In this document: one piece after another, positions 50,285 to 62,369 of the stretch
Numbering within the stretch: the first letter of the stretch is position 1
Layout: each line of letters opens with the position of its first letter
From: Trichoplax sp. H2
Lineage: Eukaryota > Placozoa > Uniplacotomia > Trichoplacea
DNA length: 64,000 bases
Direction: 5' to 3'
Assembly: GCA_003344405.1 (NCBI GenBank)
Contig: NOWV01000082.1
Location: forward strand, 62,001-126,000
The notes under the pieces: generated by a model
What the model was told of the DNA's origin: nothing
Seen by the model: only the letters and a program-made list of their open reading frames with translations
The model's database searches: none
Position numbers and translations under genes: made by a program

Positions 50285-50735
50285 TGTACAGTGTACTGTA
50301 CTGTACAGTACTGTAAAGGTAAAAGTTTTTCTTTACTCGCGTGTCGTACCGTGTACAGTACTTCTATGGTACTGTACGCTGTACAGTACAGTACTGTACA
50401 GTATAGTACGGTGGCCCAGAAGGCTCAGACAATGACGGTAAAAATAGCACGTACTGTACGTAGTACAGTACAATAGTGCACATTAGACCGATGAAAAACG
50501 AAACTTTTTCAGTCGCTGATTTGGCTAAGAATGAGGCGTTCGATGGAACACTAGCTCGAACTCGCGTAATTAACTACAGTACTGTACAGCAAGTGAACTA
50601 CGTACTGTATAGTACAGTATGATATCACAGTGCTAGAACTGTTACTGTTTTGTACAAAGTTTCATCCAACTTAAGGTGCGTACCAAATATCCGCTGAAAC
50701 TTTGTACTGTACAGTACTGTACTGTACAGTAGATT
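50285..50735. repeat. TACTG/CAGTA palindromic arrays, BCL2-like-CDC37 divergent promoter
   Basis: Two blocks (50285-50475 and 50575-50735) lie between the divergent start codons at 50050 and 50937. The first block contains the shared boundary motif GTACGGTGGCCC at 50406-50417. Confidence 0.9.
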
Positions 50736-50822
50736 AGGACTTTTACCGTACTTTCATTATAAGAATTCCCTGTACTGTGCACAGTTTGAGAATTTCGCAA
50801 CAAATCATAATAAAGTTTTGCG

Positions 50823-50958
50823 ACAACTGCCGGTTGATGAAAGAAATAAAATAAGAAAAACCTGCATTATGGTAGATTACAGTAAATGGGACAACTGCCG
50901 GTTGATGAAAGAAATAAAATAAGAAAATCCTGCATTATGGTAGATTACAGTAAATGGG
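50823..50958. repeat. 68-bp tandem duplication over the CDC37 leader and start codon
   Basis: Copies 50823-50890 and 50891-50958 differ at about one base, and the second is followed by a further ACAAC match. Each contains the ATG context and the first seven codons of CDC37, so the upstream copy provides a decoy start at 50869. Confidence 0.95.
50869..50922 (+). promoter_or_regulatory. Upstream open reading frame mimicking the CDC37 N-terminus
   Basis: ATG 50869 opens a 17-codon frame, [17 protein letters not shown], ending at TAA 50920-50922, 14 bp before the true ATG. It arises from the 68-bp duplication. If transcription starts upstream of it, scanning ribosomes would meet it first. Confidence 0.6.
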
Positions 50959-53900
50959 ACAACATCGAGGTAAATGACGATTTAAATTTAAAGCACAGAG
51001 CAACGTGCTAATATCAAATGAATTTCGTTGAGTTATTCTAGAACCTTCTTACCTGTTCGTTACGTGCTAAGTGTGCGTATGAAAGCTGATGTTGCTTTGA
51101 CAGACAGTATTCAAATTAGTCAGCATTTCAGAAATGTAATTGCTGATTTATAAAGTAACGAATAAAACTTGTACGAAAAACGTGGAATTATCACGTTACT
51201 AGTCAAATTTTAATAATTTAGTTGCCAAGTGCTAAGTTAACTCATGGTTAATTTGTATGTCTTGATCTTCAAGTTTAACTTTCCAGTATGCAAGCACTGT
51301 ACTCGTATTTCAATTTTGTATTCATGATGAATACCGATTTTCCTTCTTTGCCTGGATACGAGTTCCTATAATGCTGTACTGTACAGTGTATAGTCATGTA
51401 CAAATGTGATGACTTATTCCAGACAGTACATTTACTTGTTACGCCTTTTCTTGATTCTACGATGGCCCATGAGGATTACCTGCTATCTTATACAAGATAT
51501 GCTGCTGTACAGGATTGTTATAGCACTCATAAGTTGTATACCGTGGAGCGATCTTGTAGATTGCTACAACAATCCTGTACAGCAGCATATCTTCTATGAG
51601 ATAGCAGGTAACCCTCATGGGCCATCGTATTCGATACTGTGTTTTTCCGACATAAATCTGAACTTTGAGTATTTTCTTGGTTATATGTACTAGATTAGTG
51701 ATGATGAAGATGATACTCATCCTAATATCGACACTGCTAGTCTTTTCCGTTGGCGTCACCAAGCAAGATTGCAACGAATGGAAGAAGCAAAAAGTGAAAA
51801 AGATGAATATCGTCAACAACGAGAAAAGTTAGTAGTACCTGAATTATTATAGACCGATATTTCTTTTTACTGGTTCTATTTTTGGAATGTACTACGAAAT
51901 ATTTATCTATGTGCAGTTTAATATGCTAACAATGACAGCTACTATGAGAACCTAAACATTGGGTATACTGATAATAGCCTTGTTCTCAATGTCCAAACTT
52001 TACAGATGTGAAGCCAATTTAAGAGCAACAGAAACTAAAATTTATCAGGTACTGCTACTGTACAGTATATCTGCGTAGTTAATATGGTATACAGTATAAT
52101 AAATAAACAATAAAGGTAATTAGCTTATATAACAAACTGATAAAATGCTTCAATATTGATTTAATTTCTCAACGAAAGTACTCCATGTTGTTAGATTTCT
52201 TTGTTTCGACAATCATTAATGCCGATTATTTTAAACTCTACCTTTATACTATACTATGGTAGTGCATAGTACATCTACTTGTCATCAGCTCTAGTTACCA
52301 CTCAGATATGTCATTGCATAGTCATACCATACCTTTAGCACGCAACTTAACAAATACACAATGGTCGTGATCACTTAGTTGTTATCAGGTAACGTTAAAA
52401 TTGCATTTCTAAGAGCATTATGATATATAGTATCAATTTAGAAATTCTTAACAATTGTGCATAAAGTATGATAATTAAGAATGTCTAATATATGCCGCAC
52501 AATTTGGACAGATATAACGCTGCGATCTCTTTACGTAACTGACTTTGACTACTATTGATATGGTTACCACATAGATACAACTGTGCGTTAGGTCAATGTG
52601 GCTACAGCTTTGTTAAGACTTACGAGAAACTAATATACAGTATTAAACTTGATAACTAATCATAACATATACCTGTATATTATGTTACAATGCTGCAATA
52701 CTATATACAGCTCGAACAGACGAAAGAAAAGGATACCACTGAATTGAATCATTACAAGACTCGATTATCAGAATTATTGGAGGAAGTAAGCTTACTTTCA
52801 GTTACACTACGTTGATTATAATAGCATCATAGTGGAATATTGACGATAATTACTGTATCATGGTTAATAGCAATTAGCAGAGATCAATTTAAAATAGTAT
52901 TTGATACTAAAGACCACTTTTGATCTGATAATTTTACTCCATCACTCTAGATAAACCAACTCGAAGAAAAACGAAAAGAATTAGAAAGAAAAGAAATAGT
53001 ATGCTAAGAATCTTTTCTACATCTAGTTGTCCAATAACAATATACACTTATATAATCAAGTTTACTACAGCTCGTTGGTATTACGATGCAGTTATAGTTT
53101 CTCACATTCGCTTCCTGATCCTTATATGGAAATTTCTAGTTATCAAAATGAGCTCATATGTTATTATATTATTTACTCACCTGATTTACTATGGAATTCA
53201 CCAACTTATAAGCCATTTATTCTCAACTATCAACTGTGATTTATACATTGCAACACTTATGTTATCTTATTAAACTTGATATTTAAAATTCGAAACAGAA
53301 AACACCTTGGAACGTGGACACATTAAGCCGCGAAGGCTTTAAGAAAACGGTAATAATATTTACGATACTGATAGCAAATAAATAAAGCATCACTCAATTT
53401 ATCCAGACTAAGACTTATTGCACTGCACTTTGCATTTATCAAACTTTTATCCAAGATTATCAATAAGCCAAACCAAGAACAGGAAGGAAGTACAGAGCAA
53501 TTATCAGATGAAGACAAGTCTAAATTATGGGTTAGTTAAAAAACTAGATACTATTCAAAGTGACTATTGGTTGTGCATCTATTGACAGAAGATCAGCAGT
53601 AAAAATAAACGCATCTATTGCATTCGCTTATAGGAAGACTTTATTAGTAAGCATCAAGTTAAATTAGAAAAATTTGCTGATATGGAAGCAAATTGGGACT
53701 CTACAAAAGGATATTTAACGGAGAACCCTGTCCTGTTATGCGAAGAAGCAGCTAATTTCTTAGCACTTTTGTGTATAGACTTAGAACTAGAAGAGGTGAT
53801 GCTGTTGAAAGGCTCTCCATTCGGAATTTGATTAAATATGAATATATAATTGTAAATAAATTGAAATTTTTGGTTTGCTTTAAGGATAAAGAGAAACTTC

Positions 53901-54679
53901 ACAAAGTTGCTTTTCATACAGTTACCATGCATTTCATTTTGGAACTGGCAAAGCAATTGAAGACGAATCCCCGAGCAACAGTAGAAGCATTTTTTAAACG
54001 GTGATTCAGTTAGGGTTAATAGAACCAAAGCACATTATTAGGATTACGGTATCAATACCTGTTATGTATTGGTGCTAAAACCAACAACTAAAAATTTATT
54101 ATAGAATTCAAAAGGCTGATAAGCAATATCTAGATGCATTTTTTGATGAACTGAGATCGTTTAAGGATAGAGTGAAAGACCGTGCCCAAGCAAGAATTAA
54201 AAAAGCAGAAGAGGTACGAAAACATTTTTTCCTTTCAATTCTGTATTTACTCGCTTTGATGATATATAAATTCCGTGATAAACGTACATTCGAAGTACTG
54301 GATTTATATCGTAGTAACTTGAGCTTCTTATTAAAGGAAGAAAGGCAAAAACGGTTAGGCCCTGGTGGTCTTGACCCTGCTGAAATTTTCGAATCTATGC
54401 CTACGGTGCGTACGTATATGATGAGCACAATTATGAGTACCTCTTATCTTAGTGTGCCTATTTTTGCCGTTGGTTGTTTATAACTTTCGACAGGAATTAC
54501 AAGAGTGTTTCGAATCTAAAGACATTCCAAAGTTGCAGGCAGTACTAAGCGCAATGCCAAAAGAGGAAGCCGAAGATTGGTTGAATAAAGCTATTGCTTC
54601 TGGTTTATGGATACCCAACGCTGACGAAGGACGTGATGACATCGGAAATCACGGTACTCCAAACACCTCTGACCAATAA
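50937..54679 (+). CDS. CDC37: HSP90 co-chaperone CDC37
   Basis: CDC37 loads protein kinases onto HSP90 in the cytosol. Exon 1 (50937-50969) gives [11 protein letters not shown]. Exon 2 (from about 51694) gives [20 protein letters not shown]; Ser13 and the following acidic CK2-type context, needed for function in known orthologs, are kept. Coiled-coil exons follow: [14 protein letters not shown] (about 52008), [20 protein letters not shown] (about 52712), [16 protein letters not shown] (about 52951), then [17 protein letters not shown] (about 53300). The central HSP90-binding part spans [20 protein letters not shown] (about 53640), [40 protein letters not shown] (about 53925), [20 protein letters not shown] (about 54125) and [18 protein letters not shown] (about 54350). 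The C-terminal exon [20 protein letters not shown] ends at TAA 54679. A fold-back element sits in intron 1. Confidence 0.97.
51458..51630. mobile_element. 173-bp fold-back element in CDC37 intron 1
   Basis: Arms 51458-51524 and 51565-51630 are about 90% reverse-complementary (TACGATGGCCCATGAGG, then AAGATATGCTGCTGTACAGG). A loop of about 40 bp separates them. There is no coding role; open frames on both strands simply mirror the arms. It is similar in size and shape to the element at 14391-14561 but unrelated in sequence. Confidence 0.78.
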
Positions 54680-55652
54680 ATTTTTTCTTCTCCAGGATTA
54701 AGTCGTCTCTTTCAAACACAATCTCATTACTTATATGGTAGCATAAGTAGCCTTACAAAAGAATGAATTGATTTAAATAGCTAATACTCTACAAATTAAT
54801 AATTATGTGAACCCTGTTCCTTTTAGTTTATGCCTACTATTTATGCTTACTCCGTTTTAGGATGCATAAAACATGTAACATTACCGCAATCTAAGTTGAT
54901 GTAATAAAAAACTTAACACGATAACTATACCATCATTAGATCTACAGTTTAATTTCTTTCTTAGATTCTTAGCACTACAGTACCATTACTAAAACAAACA
55001 TTACTGTATTGTGGTTCTATGGTTTATCTTACGTGAGTAAGTACTATCGTCGTCATAGCATCGCTCACATTCGTGCTGTACTTATTACATAAGCTAATAT
55101 TACTGCTAACAATCTTTCTGTTTGCTTGTCATCATTTTTAAATATTATTGATCACGCTGTAGTGTATATGACTTCATTTGTGTAATAGTGAATGCAATGG
55201 CACTAGAATTTTACTGTAATGTACGTCATTCATAATGTCAAGGATTAATTCTAGTCAAAGTAATTTTTATCAAAATTTACCCCTAACACCATTATTACCG
55301 AAATCATTGATTTTATTTTAACAATAGCAATTTACATACACGTAAATTTTCTTGTGCTTAGACAAGTCACAAGATGACCTAACTAAAGATCTTACTATAC
55401 CGAGTCATCGGAAGACATAAAGTATAGCATTCTACGGGCTATTCTCATATACTACATAATGTAATCAGTCCTAGGCGATCAATGGCTACAGACATTACAG
55501 TTGCTGAAATATTGTGTATAATTATTAATCAATCAACATGCATTCACCGCTACCGCTAGACATGTTACATTTGTAATAGTTCTGTGATATCCGATGTTGT
55601 TATTTATATTAATGTAGTTGTAGTATCAATTTACGTTGATTTATTCCAGATA
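54680..55652. other. Tail-to-tail spacer CDC37-CNOT2
   Basis: AT-rich and presumably contains both 3' UTRs. No gene and no TACTG/CAGTA array. Confidence 0.6.
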
Positions 55653-58600
55653 TTAATTCAATTGAGAATTAATAGATGATGACGTTGTTGAAGGGATCCT
55701 AGGTCTTTCTTCCAGTTTGCTATAGTCAACGTGAAATTCCTTCGCAACTTTACGCCAACTATGACAATCAAAGTAATGATAGGTGCCTCGCTCATATGTG
55801 TTGGTTTTAACCTGCGGATCTACGCCAGGAGCTCTTGTGATCCATACCCTGTCGTCTTTATGAAAGCGCCATTCTCTATCATAACTTTAAGAGATAAAAT
55901 AAATATAAATACGGTTATATGTTTGCATCCAATAATGCAATATTAGAAATTCAACTGATAGTATTAGCAACAGGCCTTACAGTTCATTGGCAGCAGCCAG
56001 TTGAATAAAATCACCACCAAAATTATAATACAAATAAAATAACAAATCTTCATTATATCTATTCAATTTAATCGCTGCCAACTGACCATTCCACGAAAAA
56101 TGAGAATATACGCAAGTTAATTACAATTCACAACCGAGTCATAATTCATTGTAAAGTACCTTATCTCTTATATACATATTAGTCAAATATTCGGGTGGAA
56201 CATTAAAATCTATTGACGTATAGAAAGTCAAATTAGTAACCCATTTAGAAGGTCGATGCAAAACACATGTTTTTCATATTGTTTTAATTGTACTTCTAAA
56301 CCTCATCTATGATAATAACATTGTTCCACAAGTACATGTAGTATCCCATTAAGAAAAAGACTAAATACAATAACCGATTTATATCTTTGTGTACAGTAAC
56401 GTATCAATGGAATTCGAATATTATAACTCTAAGAAACGGCTGTAAGCTACTCGCTTATAATACATAGTCTACAAAGCTGAATATCTTGTTTTAGAGATTG
56501 TATAATTTTATCTACATTGGATTGCAGTGACACAGACCAATATCTTGTGGTCGTCCTTGTGTTTCACTCCAGGGTGATGAGAAAGTATTGAAAAGATTCC
56601 TAAAAGAAAGTAAAATATATAATAATTGGAATGACATCTATTGCAGGCTGTAATCTAAATTCATTAGAACGGTTCTCCAGTATTAGTGTCAAACTTACTC
56701 AGTAGAATTTAAATTGAGCCCTAAAGTTGTCAAGTCGCTACAAAATTGCAAAAATAAATTTATTACGTAAATTTTATGTAACACCAATCGGTGACGAAAG
56801 TACTGCCAATGTCACCAAGTATCAATACGGGTAGCAAAACTGATATAAATTGTTAAAATACAAATTCATACATGATGATAGCAGTTCATACTTTCCTAAA
56901 GCTAATGCTACCAAATTAGGATCACTTTCAGCGGCGCGAATGAAGGATAATAGCCCAAACATACCAAATTGATCCGTAACCATACCAGCTACAAAGATAT
57001 ATTTTGAGAATAATCGAAACCATCCCAGAATAACCATAGATTTTAGAAATAAAGTATCGCCGACATAAAATAGCAATGCTACCTTTTAATCCGTTGTGAT
57101 TTGACGGTTGTAAAATATGTTTAGAACCTTCAGCAGTAAATCTGCAGACACAAAGAAAAGGGTCTAGAAATCGCTTATAAGACAATCTCGAATAAGATCT
57201 TATACCTCGCAGTTATATCTTTAGTATTCGCCGTTGATTGATTTGCACCACTGGTACTTCGAGTTTCAGCTATTGAATAAATTAAAAATTTTGGCTTATT
57301 GCAAATGAAACACCTTCATCAGGTTTAGGTTAAAATAATATACTACTTCAATCAGTATCTCTTACTATTGAAAAAATTCGTTTGAGCTCCACCTGTTTGC
57401 TGCATTTTATGTATATAAGAAAGGAGTTATTTTATCAGTTAAAGTTATCATCAGAAATGAACGATCACTTGCTTAAGCTAAACTGTAATCTATTTCATAA
57501 ATATTTGAGTAGCTATATATTCAGTAAAAGAAAATAAAAAGAAACCAACTTCGGCTAAACCTAAAGATAAAGCCTAATACCGTATGTGAACCATTCCCAT
57601 GTTTACTTAAGAGACCGTCTTGCATATTAACTTCAACAGATGCTATGTATATGTAGTTTCAGAAATTAATAATGTTAATCATATTATCAGATACAGTACA
57701 TTAAATAATTAAAGCCGCCTAAGACCTTGTTTATAACTAGAAGATAGAGCAGGAAAGTCTTCGTTATGTATGATGAATTCGGAACTTTGCTCTGATTTTG
57801 ACATCATACCTTCAGTTAGGAAGCCAGTGAACTTTAAGAAAAACTATTATGAATCAATCGAGTTAAAACACTATTGTTACCATAGTTAGGTTTCAATTGA
57901 TTAGAAACTGATTGCGTCATAGTAGCAGAATTGTTTTTTCTACCATCACCAGCGGACAATTCAGGAAATTCAGACATATCAAGGCTGTTCGATGATGAAG
58001 ATATGTCCGCTCCTAAAATGTTATGCAGATTTCAAGAATTAAAATACCTTTGCAGTGAAACAAGATGAAGACTAAAAAATAACCGCTACTATTTACCAGC
58101 TGCAGCAGAATACGAAGTCACCATAAAAGAAGAATTGATAGATGAAGAAGACCCTTGCAGCTTTATAAACATACAGAATTAGTTATAATGTTTTAGGAAC
58201 GATAGATAATGTAAGCAAGCTGGTTACCGGGCCTCTAATAACTGAGAAATTGCTATTATTGGAAGAAAATGGCAACCTAAAGTTCAATAAAATTCGTAGT
58301 AATTGTTGAAATAATAATCTCACCCTAAGTAAGAGTATTAATATAAAATAATATAACAAACCTGGCAGAAGGTTTAGAATGTTGTTGCAAAACGTGGCTA
58401 GAAGATATTTTAACACAAAAGTTTATTAAAAACAAAGAGTAGTATATTCACTAATAATTCAAAATAATAATTTAACACTTTAAAATTATATTAAAAAAGA
58501 CCAACGTTCTCATACAGTGATCCCCGCAATATGTCACTTAACTGACCTTCCAGGTGAACCAGATCCAACGCTTTGGCTACCAGTAGGAAGTTTAATTCCG

Positions 58601-59138
58601 CTACTCGATATCGCAGCATTCGTAGTCATAGTGCGGAAAGACTACATAGGTACATTAATAAGTTTATTTAATTTAATTAACGTGATTTGGACAAATACTA
58701 TCCAAAACATTGTACATATATCCTTCAATTAGAAAGTTCACCTGAGGACCAGCGCTACTTGTTGACATACTTTGCAAGACTGTTTCATAAATACGAGTCA
58801 AAGATTAGCGATAATTATATCATGAAAGTAACAACCAACATCCTAATGTTTTTAACTTAGAAGCGACGCATTGTTATTACTTGACCTTGTGAAGTAGGAT
58901 TAAAATTGCTACCTTGCTGTGAAAATGACGAATACAATTGTCCGATCTGCGAAGGCGACTAATTTATTATGCCCACTATTAGATTAGTGTATTACAGAAT
59001 AAAGATAGCTAACCATGTGCAGTAGCATTTTATGAAAAGGGAATGACAACTTACTTCTTCGCGGGAAGGCAAAGTAGCTGGATTTTTGTAAAGGCTTTGA
59101 AAAACAGATTCATCCTCTAAATCTTCGTCTCTGTAAAA
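55653..59138 (-). CDS. CNOT2: CCR4-NOT complex subunit 2 (CNOT2); 5' end uncertain
   Basis: CNOT2 is a scaffold subunit of the CCR4-NOT deadenylase, which shortens mRNA poly(A) tails. The C-terminal NOT-box is unmistakable: GMVTDQFGMFGLLSFIRAAE (about 56980-56915), a SSPW-like exon (about 56570), PPEYLTN-type and RDK segment (about 56210-56160), LAAIKLNRYNEDLLFYLYYN (about 56075), then YDREWRFHKDDRVWITRAPG, KTNTYERGTYHYFDC and WRKVAKEFHVDYSKLEERPR, ending at TAA 55653-55655. The N-terminal half is Ser/Gly/Gln-rich and poorly conserved: DEDLEDESVFQSLYKNPATL (about 59128), QIGQLYSSFSQQGSNFNP (about 58940), MTTNAAISSSGIKLPTGSQS (about 58630) and SLDMSEFPELSAGDGRKNN (about 57990). The first coding exon is not settled. 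An ATG at 59284 opens 21 codons but has no good donor, so the span begins at the first confident exon. CNOT2 is tail-to-tail with CDC37. Confidence 0.93.
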
Positions 59139-60219
59139 CTATGAATAGGAAGAAGTAGATTATGATGCCTCTAACAGAATAATTTCAGATTGACATAAGC
59201 AACGTAGCTCAAGTATCGCTAAGATGATAATGGTTGACAATTATTCTCCTGGTCAGTAATATTTTCTGTAACTTCAATAACCATATTTACGATAAACAAG
59301 CGCGAACGATGTTTACGTTTCGTATGAATTCATTTTTAAATTAATGAAGACAATAGTACGCATTTGGAAATCTTAATACCAGACATTCTACAGCACGAAT
59401 ATGCTAGTAATGATCAGAAATCGCCGATATTTAATTGCCAGTACTGCTACGGTATATTAATTAGCGAATAAACTACAGTACTGTGTAAATGCTTTCATTA
59501 ATCAAGGTTAAAGTGTATAGCAACTACTAAAGTAAATAATGATCGTAAAATAATAATAGTGATCTTAATATCCGTAAATGGGTAAAATACAAACAGTAAT
59601 TTGCGTTTCTCATGTACTGTACTATGTACATACATACCTATGTATGCAAAGCTATTGATGTGATATTACAGTGATATACAAAATTCTCACACCTAGACTA
59701 ACACTTACGTATACTGTACTGTATGCGTAGAACATTTGAGTACCTACATTACGTATTATACAGATAAGAACAACTAAAAGAAAAAGGTAGACTCTTCTAT
59801 CTACTGGATATCGTTAGCAATAAATCTATGTAAATCGATGACTTTGTACAGATTGCAGAACGCAGTAAAATCCGTATAAAACTTGGCTAGGTACTGTACT
59901 GTATAATTAAAGCATGAATGGAAAACTTATTTCTTCGCACTTAAAAATATAATAGCAACTGGGTATCAATGTTATTTAAACGCATTAGTACTATTCTCAG
60001 AGTATCTAGTGTACCTCCTATAGAAACTTATATTTTAATCCGTTCATCAGTGTTGTCGTTTAAGGCATTAATTCGTAATCAGTTAGTTACAGTATCGTGT
60101 AGTGGACTATATAACCCAAGGAACACTTGTCTTTCGCTAGCAAAAAAAATTAATGCTATACTAGAAGGTATAGTACACAGTACATGCACCAAAGTTACTA
60201 ATTTTCAAACATAATTTAC

Positions 60220-61106
60220 CAGTACATCTGCACAGACAGAACTTTTTAATAGTCCATGTCTTAACTAATTTTACTGCTGACTGAATTGACACAACGTCTG
60301 CTGAAGATAACTCAAATTTTTTTAAATTTATCAATTCTGTTACAGCATTGGAAATTTACTATAATACATCAATATTAGTAATAAATTTATAGTAAAGTCA
60401 AACTGAACTACAACAAAATGTGTACAAAATTTATATAAGCGCATTTACTCCTTTGATTCCTTTCTTATATCCAGATAACATAGTTTTCCTCATAGAGCCT
60501 ATTATTTAAATAAATCATAAATTTCAAATAATAGTGTAAGAAAACTAGAGTCATATAGTAAAGATATGTAATTAAATCCAATAAGCTAATACATAAAAGA
60601 ATTTACATTTCTGCGCCATCAAACTATGGACTAACGTACGTACCCTGACTACCGAGATCTTGATTTTTCTTTTGCAGTTGACTATCAGCGTAAAGTTAGA
60701 ATATGTAATCAATATGACATTATAAAGATTAAGGCTAAAGCACTGTAAACCCCTTATTAGATTGAACGGAAGATCAAATGCAGTAGTAATATCTCAGTCA
60801 CTACACTCCAAGATTTTATGCTGACAATTGCAAATAAACACGCAACATGAAAATAACGAAACTTCGAAAAGTCTAACACTACTGCTGTATAAGACTCGAG
60901 GCTGTCAAACGAAATGCGTAGGAATGGATGTAAGCAAAACTACCGTACTAGCGAGCATGAAGAAAATATTCTATACAATAGATAAATCGATCTAATACTA
61001 CAGCACCTAGATTCATGGGATAAAGTAAAGCATATTTAGACAACAAGTATAATACGTACGGATTAATTGTAGGCATTTCTCCTAAAGGCGGACGTTGAAA
61101 AGACAT
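60220..61106 (-). CDS. Candidate multi-exon gene, unidentified (partial)
   Basis: A neat first exon (61106-61056) encodes 17 residues, MSFQRPPLGEMPTINPY, and ends CCGTAC|GTATTA. About 400 bp on, an acceptor (CTGATAG) opens STAKEKSRSR or, in another phase, QLQKKNQDLGSQG. A stronger exon at about 60345-60220 reads NAVTELINLKKFELSSADVV then SIQSAVKLVKTW, ending ACTG|GTAAAT. The composition looks like real protein, but I recognise no family and exon phases are unproven. If real, it is divergent to RAB21 across the large array at 61.2-62.2 kb, the same arrangement as other genes here. Any further exons would be in 59.3-60.2 kb, where an 81-codon open frame on the plus strand (59969-60214) shows no recognisable motif. 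Confidence 0.35.
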
Positions 61107-61184
61107 GACCATCAAGACGGATTTTCGCGAACAGATTACAGTTAGTTATGGGCTTATGGCCATAGACCAATAAGTTGGGTGCTT

Positions 61185-61870
61185 GCATAGTACAGTACTG
61201 TATATAGATCATAAAGGTATTGAACCGAACCGAACCTTTCTTAGGTTTAGTACTGTACAGTGTACTGTACAGTGCTATAGTGTACAGTATACAGTACAAT
61301 AAACCCTTAAAAAAGTTCCTTTATTACTTCATTACTCTAGCCTAACTGTAAAGTACGGTAGTACTGTACTGTACACTACCATACTGTACACCAGATATTG
61401 ATAGATACTGTACAGTACATTGTACAATAATGTGTACTGTACAGTACACACAGTGGCCGAGAATACTGTATGCATACCGTACAGTACTTTACACTTCAGT
61501 ACAGAACAGTACTGTACGGTACAGTACAGTACTTTATAGTGCTGCATGCTGTAGCCTACTGTACAGCACGTACTGTACAGTACAGTACAGTGTACAGTGT
61601 ACAGTAGAAATTCTTTTTTCACAACTGTACAGTACAGTACAGTACAGATTTTGTTCTGTGAAGTTGTCCCTTTTGGGCCACCGTACTGTACTGTACAGTG
61701 TACAGTATGCTGGCTGTCTCAATGGACAGTAGGCCCATTTGTTTTGCACTGAAATTCATCGTACTGTGGTTACAGTACTGTACTATACAGTACTGTACAC
61801 TTCGCTGAAAACAGTCTACTGTACCGTACTGTATCTACTGTCCTGTACTGTTCTGCAGTACTGTATACGA
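61185..61870. repeat. Large TACTG/CAGTA palindromic array upstream of RAB21
   Basis: Near-continuous blocks (61185-61300 and 61350-61870) with many perfect dyads. The region embeds a 24-bp segment (61663-61686) identical to the end of the 14391-14561 fold-back element, plus GTGGCC at 61453-61458. Confidence 0.93.
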
Positions 61871-61964
61871 GTACAATTCATAAAGGCACTCATTGACTCG
61901 GTGAACACTAAATACTAAATCTCTACAGTAAATCAAGTCTTACTTTTGCACAACACATCCCGTA

Positions 61965-62180
61965 CTGGGCCGTACAGTACACCCTCAGTACAGTACTGTA
62001 ATATGTACCGTACTTGTACTGTACGTTATTTACAGTAGATGAGTCATACAGTACAGTACAGTACTGTACAGTGTACAGTACAGTACAATGTACAGTACAA
62101 TATTATTGTGTGCTTAGCAGGCTTCAACTTTAACGTTCAGGGTTATACAGTACAGTACAGTACAGTACAGTACAGTACAC
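61965..62180. repeat. TACTG/CAGTA palindromic array proximal to RAB21
   Basis: Includes a run of about seven CAGTA units at 62144-62179 and several dyads. It ends about 190 bp before the RAB21 start codon, with a last TACTGTAC at about 62222. Confidence 0.92.
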
Positions 62181-62369
62181 TACACTACCATACGCTATTG
62201 CAGGATATACTGTAGTGATTGGTACTGTACATTCATTACATACATACAGTACTGCGCCCTGCACGTCTGTATGAAGATCAAAATCTATTCGAGTTATCAA
62301 CTGCCATATGCGTAGAGTAGGACCGTATAACGAAAAAAGTCCCCGTACCATTAAAAATTTTCTAAGAAG

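Noticed and set aside
51396-51819. Open frames of 67-120 codons around the CDC37 intron 1 hairpin, on both strands
   Set aside because: The plus and minus frames repeat each other because they cover the two arms of an inverted repeat. The real coding here is CDC37 exon 2 from about 51694.
6541-62180. CRISPR array or telomeric/centromeric satellite as explanation of the repeats
   Set aside because: Unit lengths and spacers are irregular, the motif is a 5-bp period with dyads, and arrays are interspersed with ordinary animal genes.
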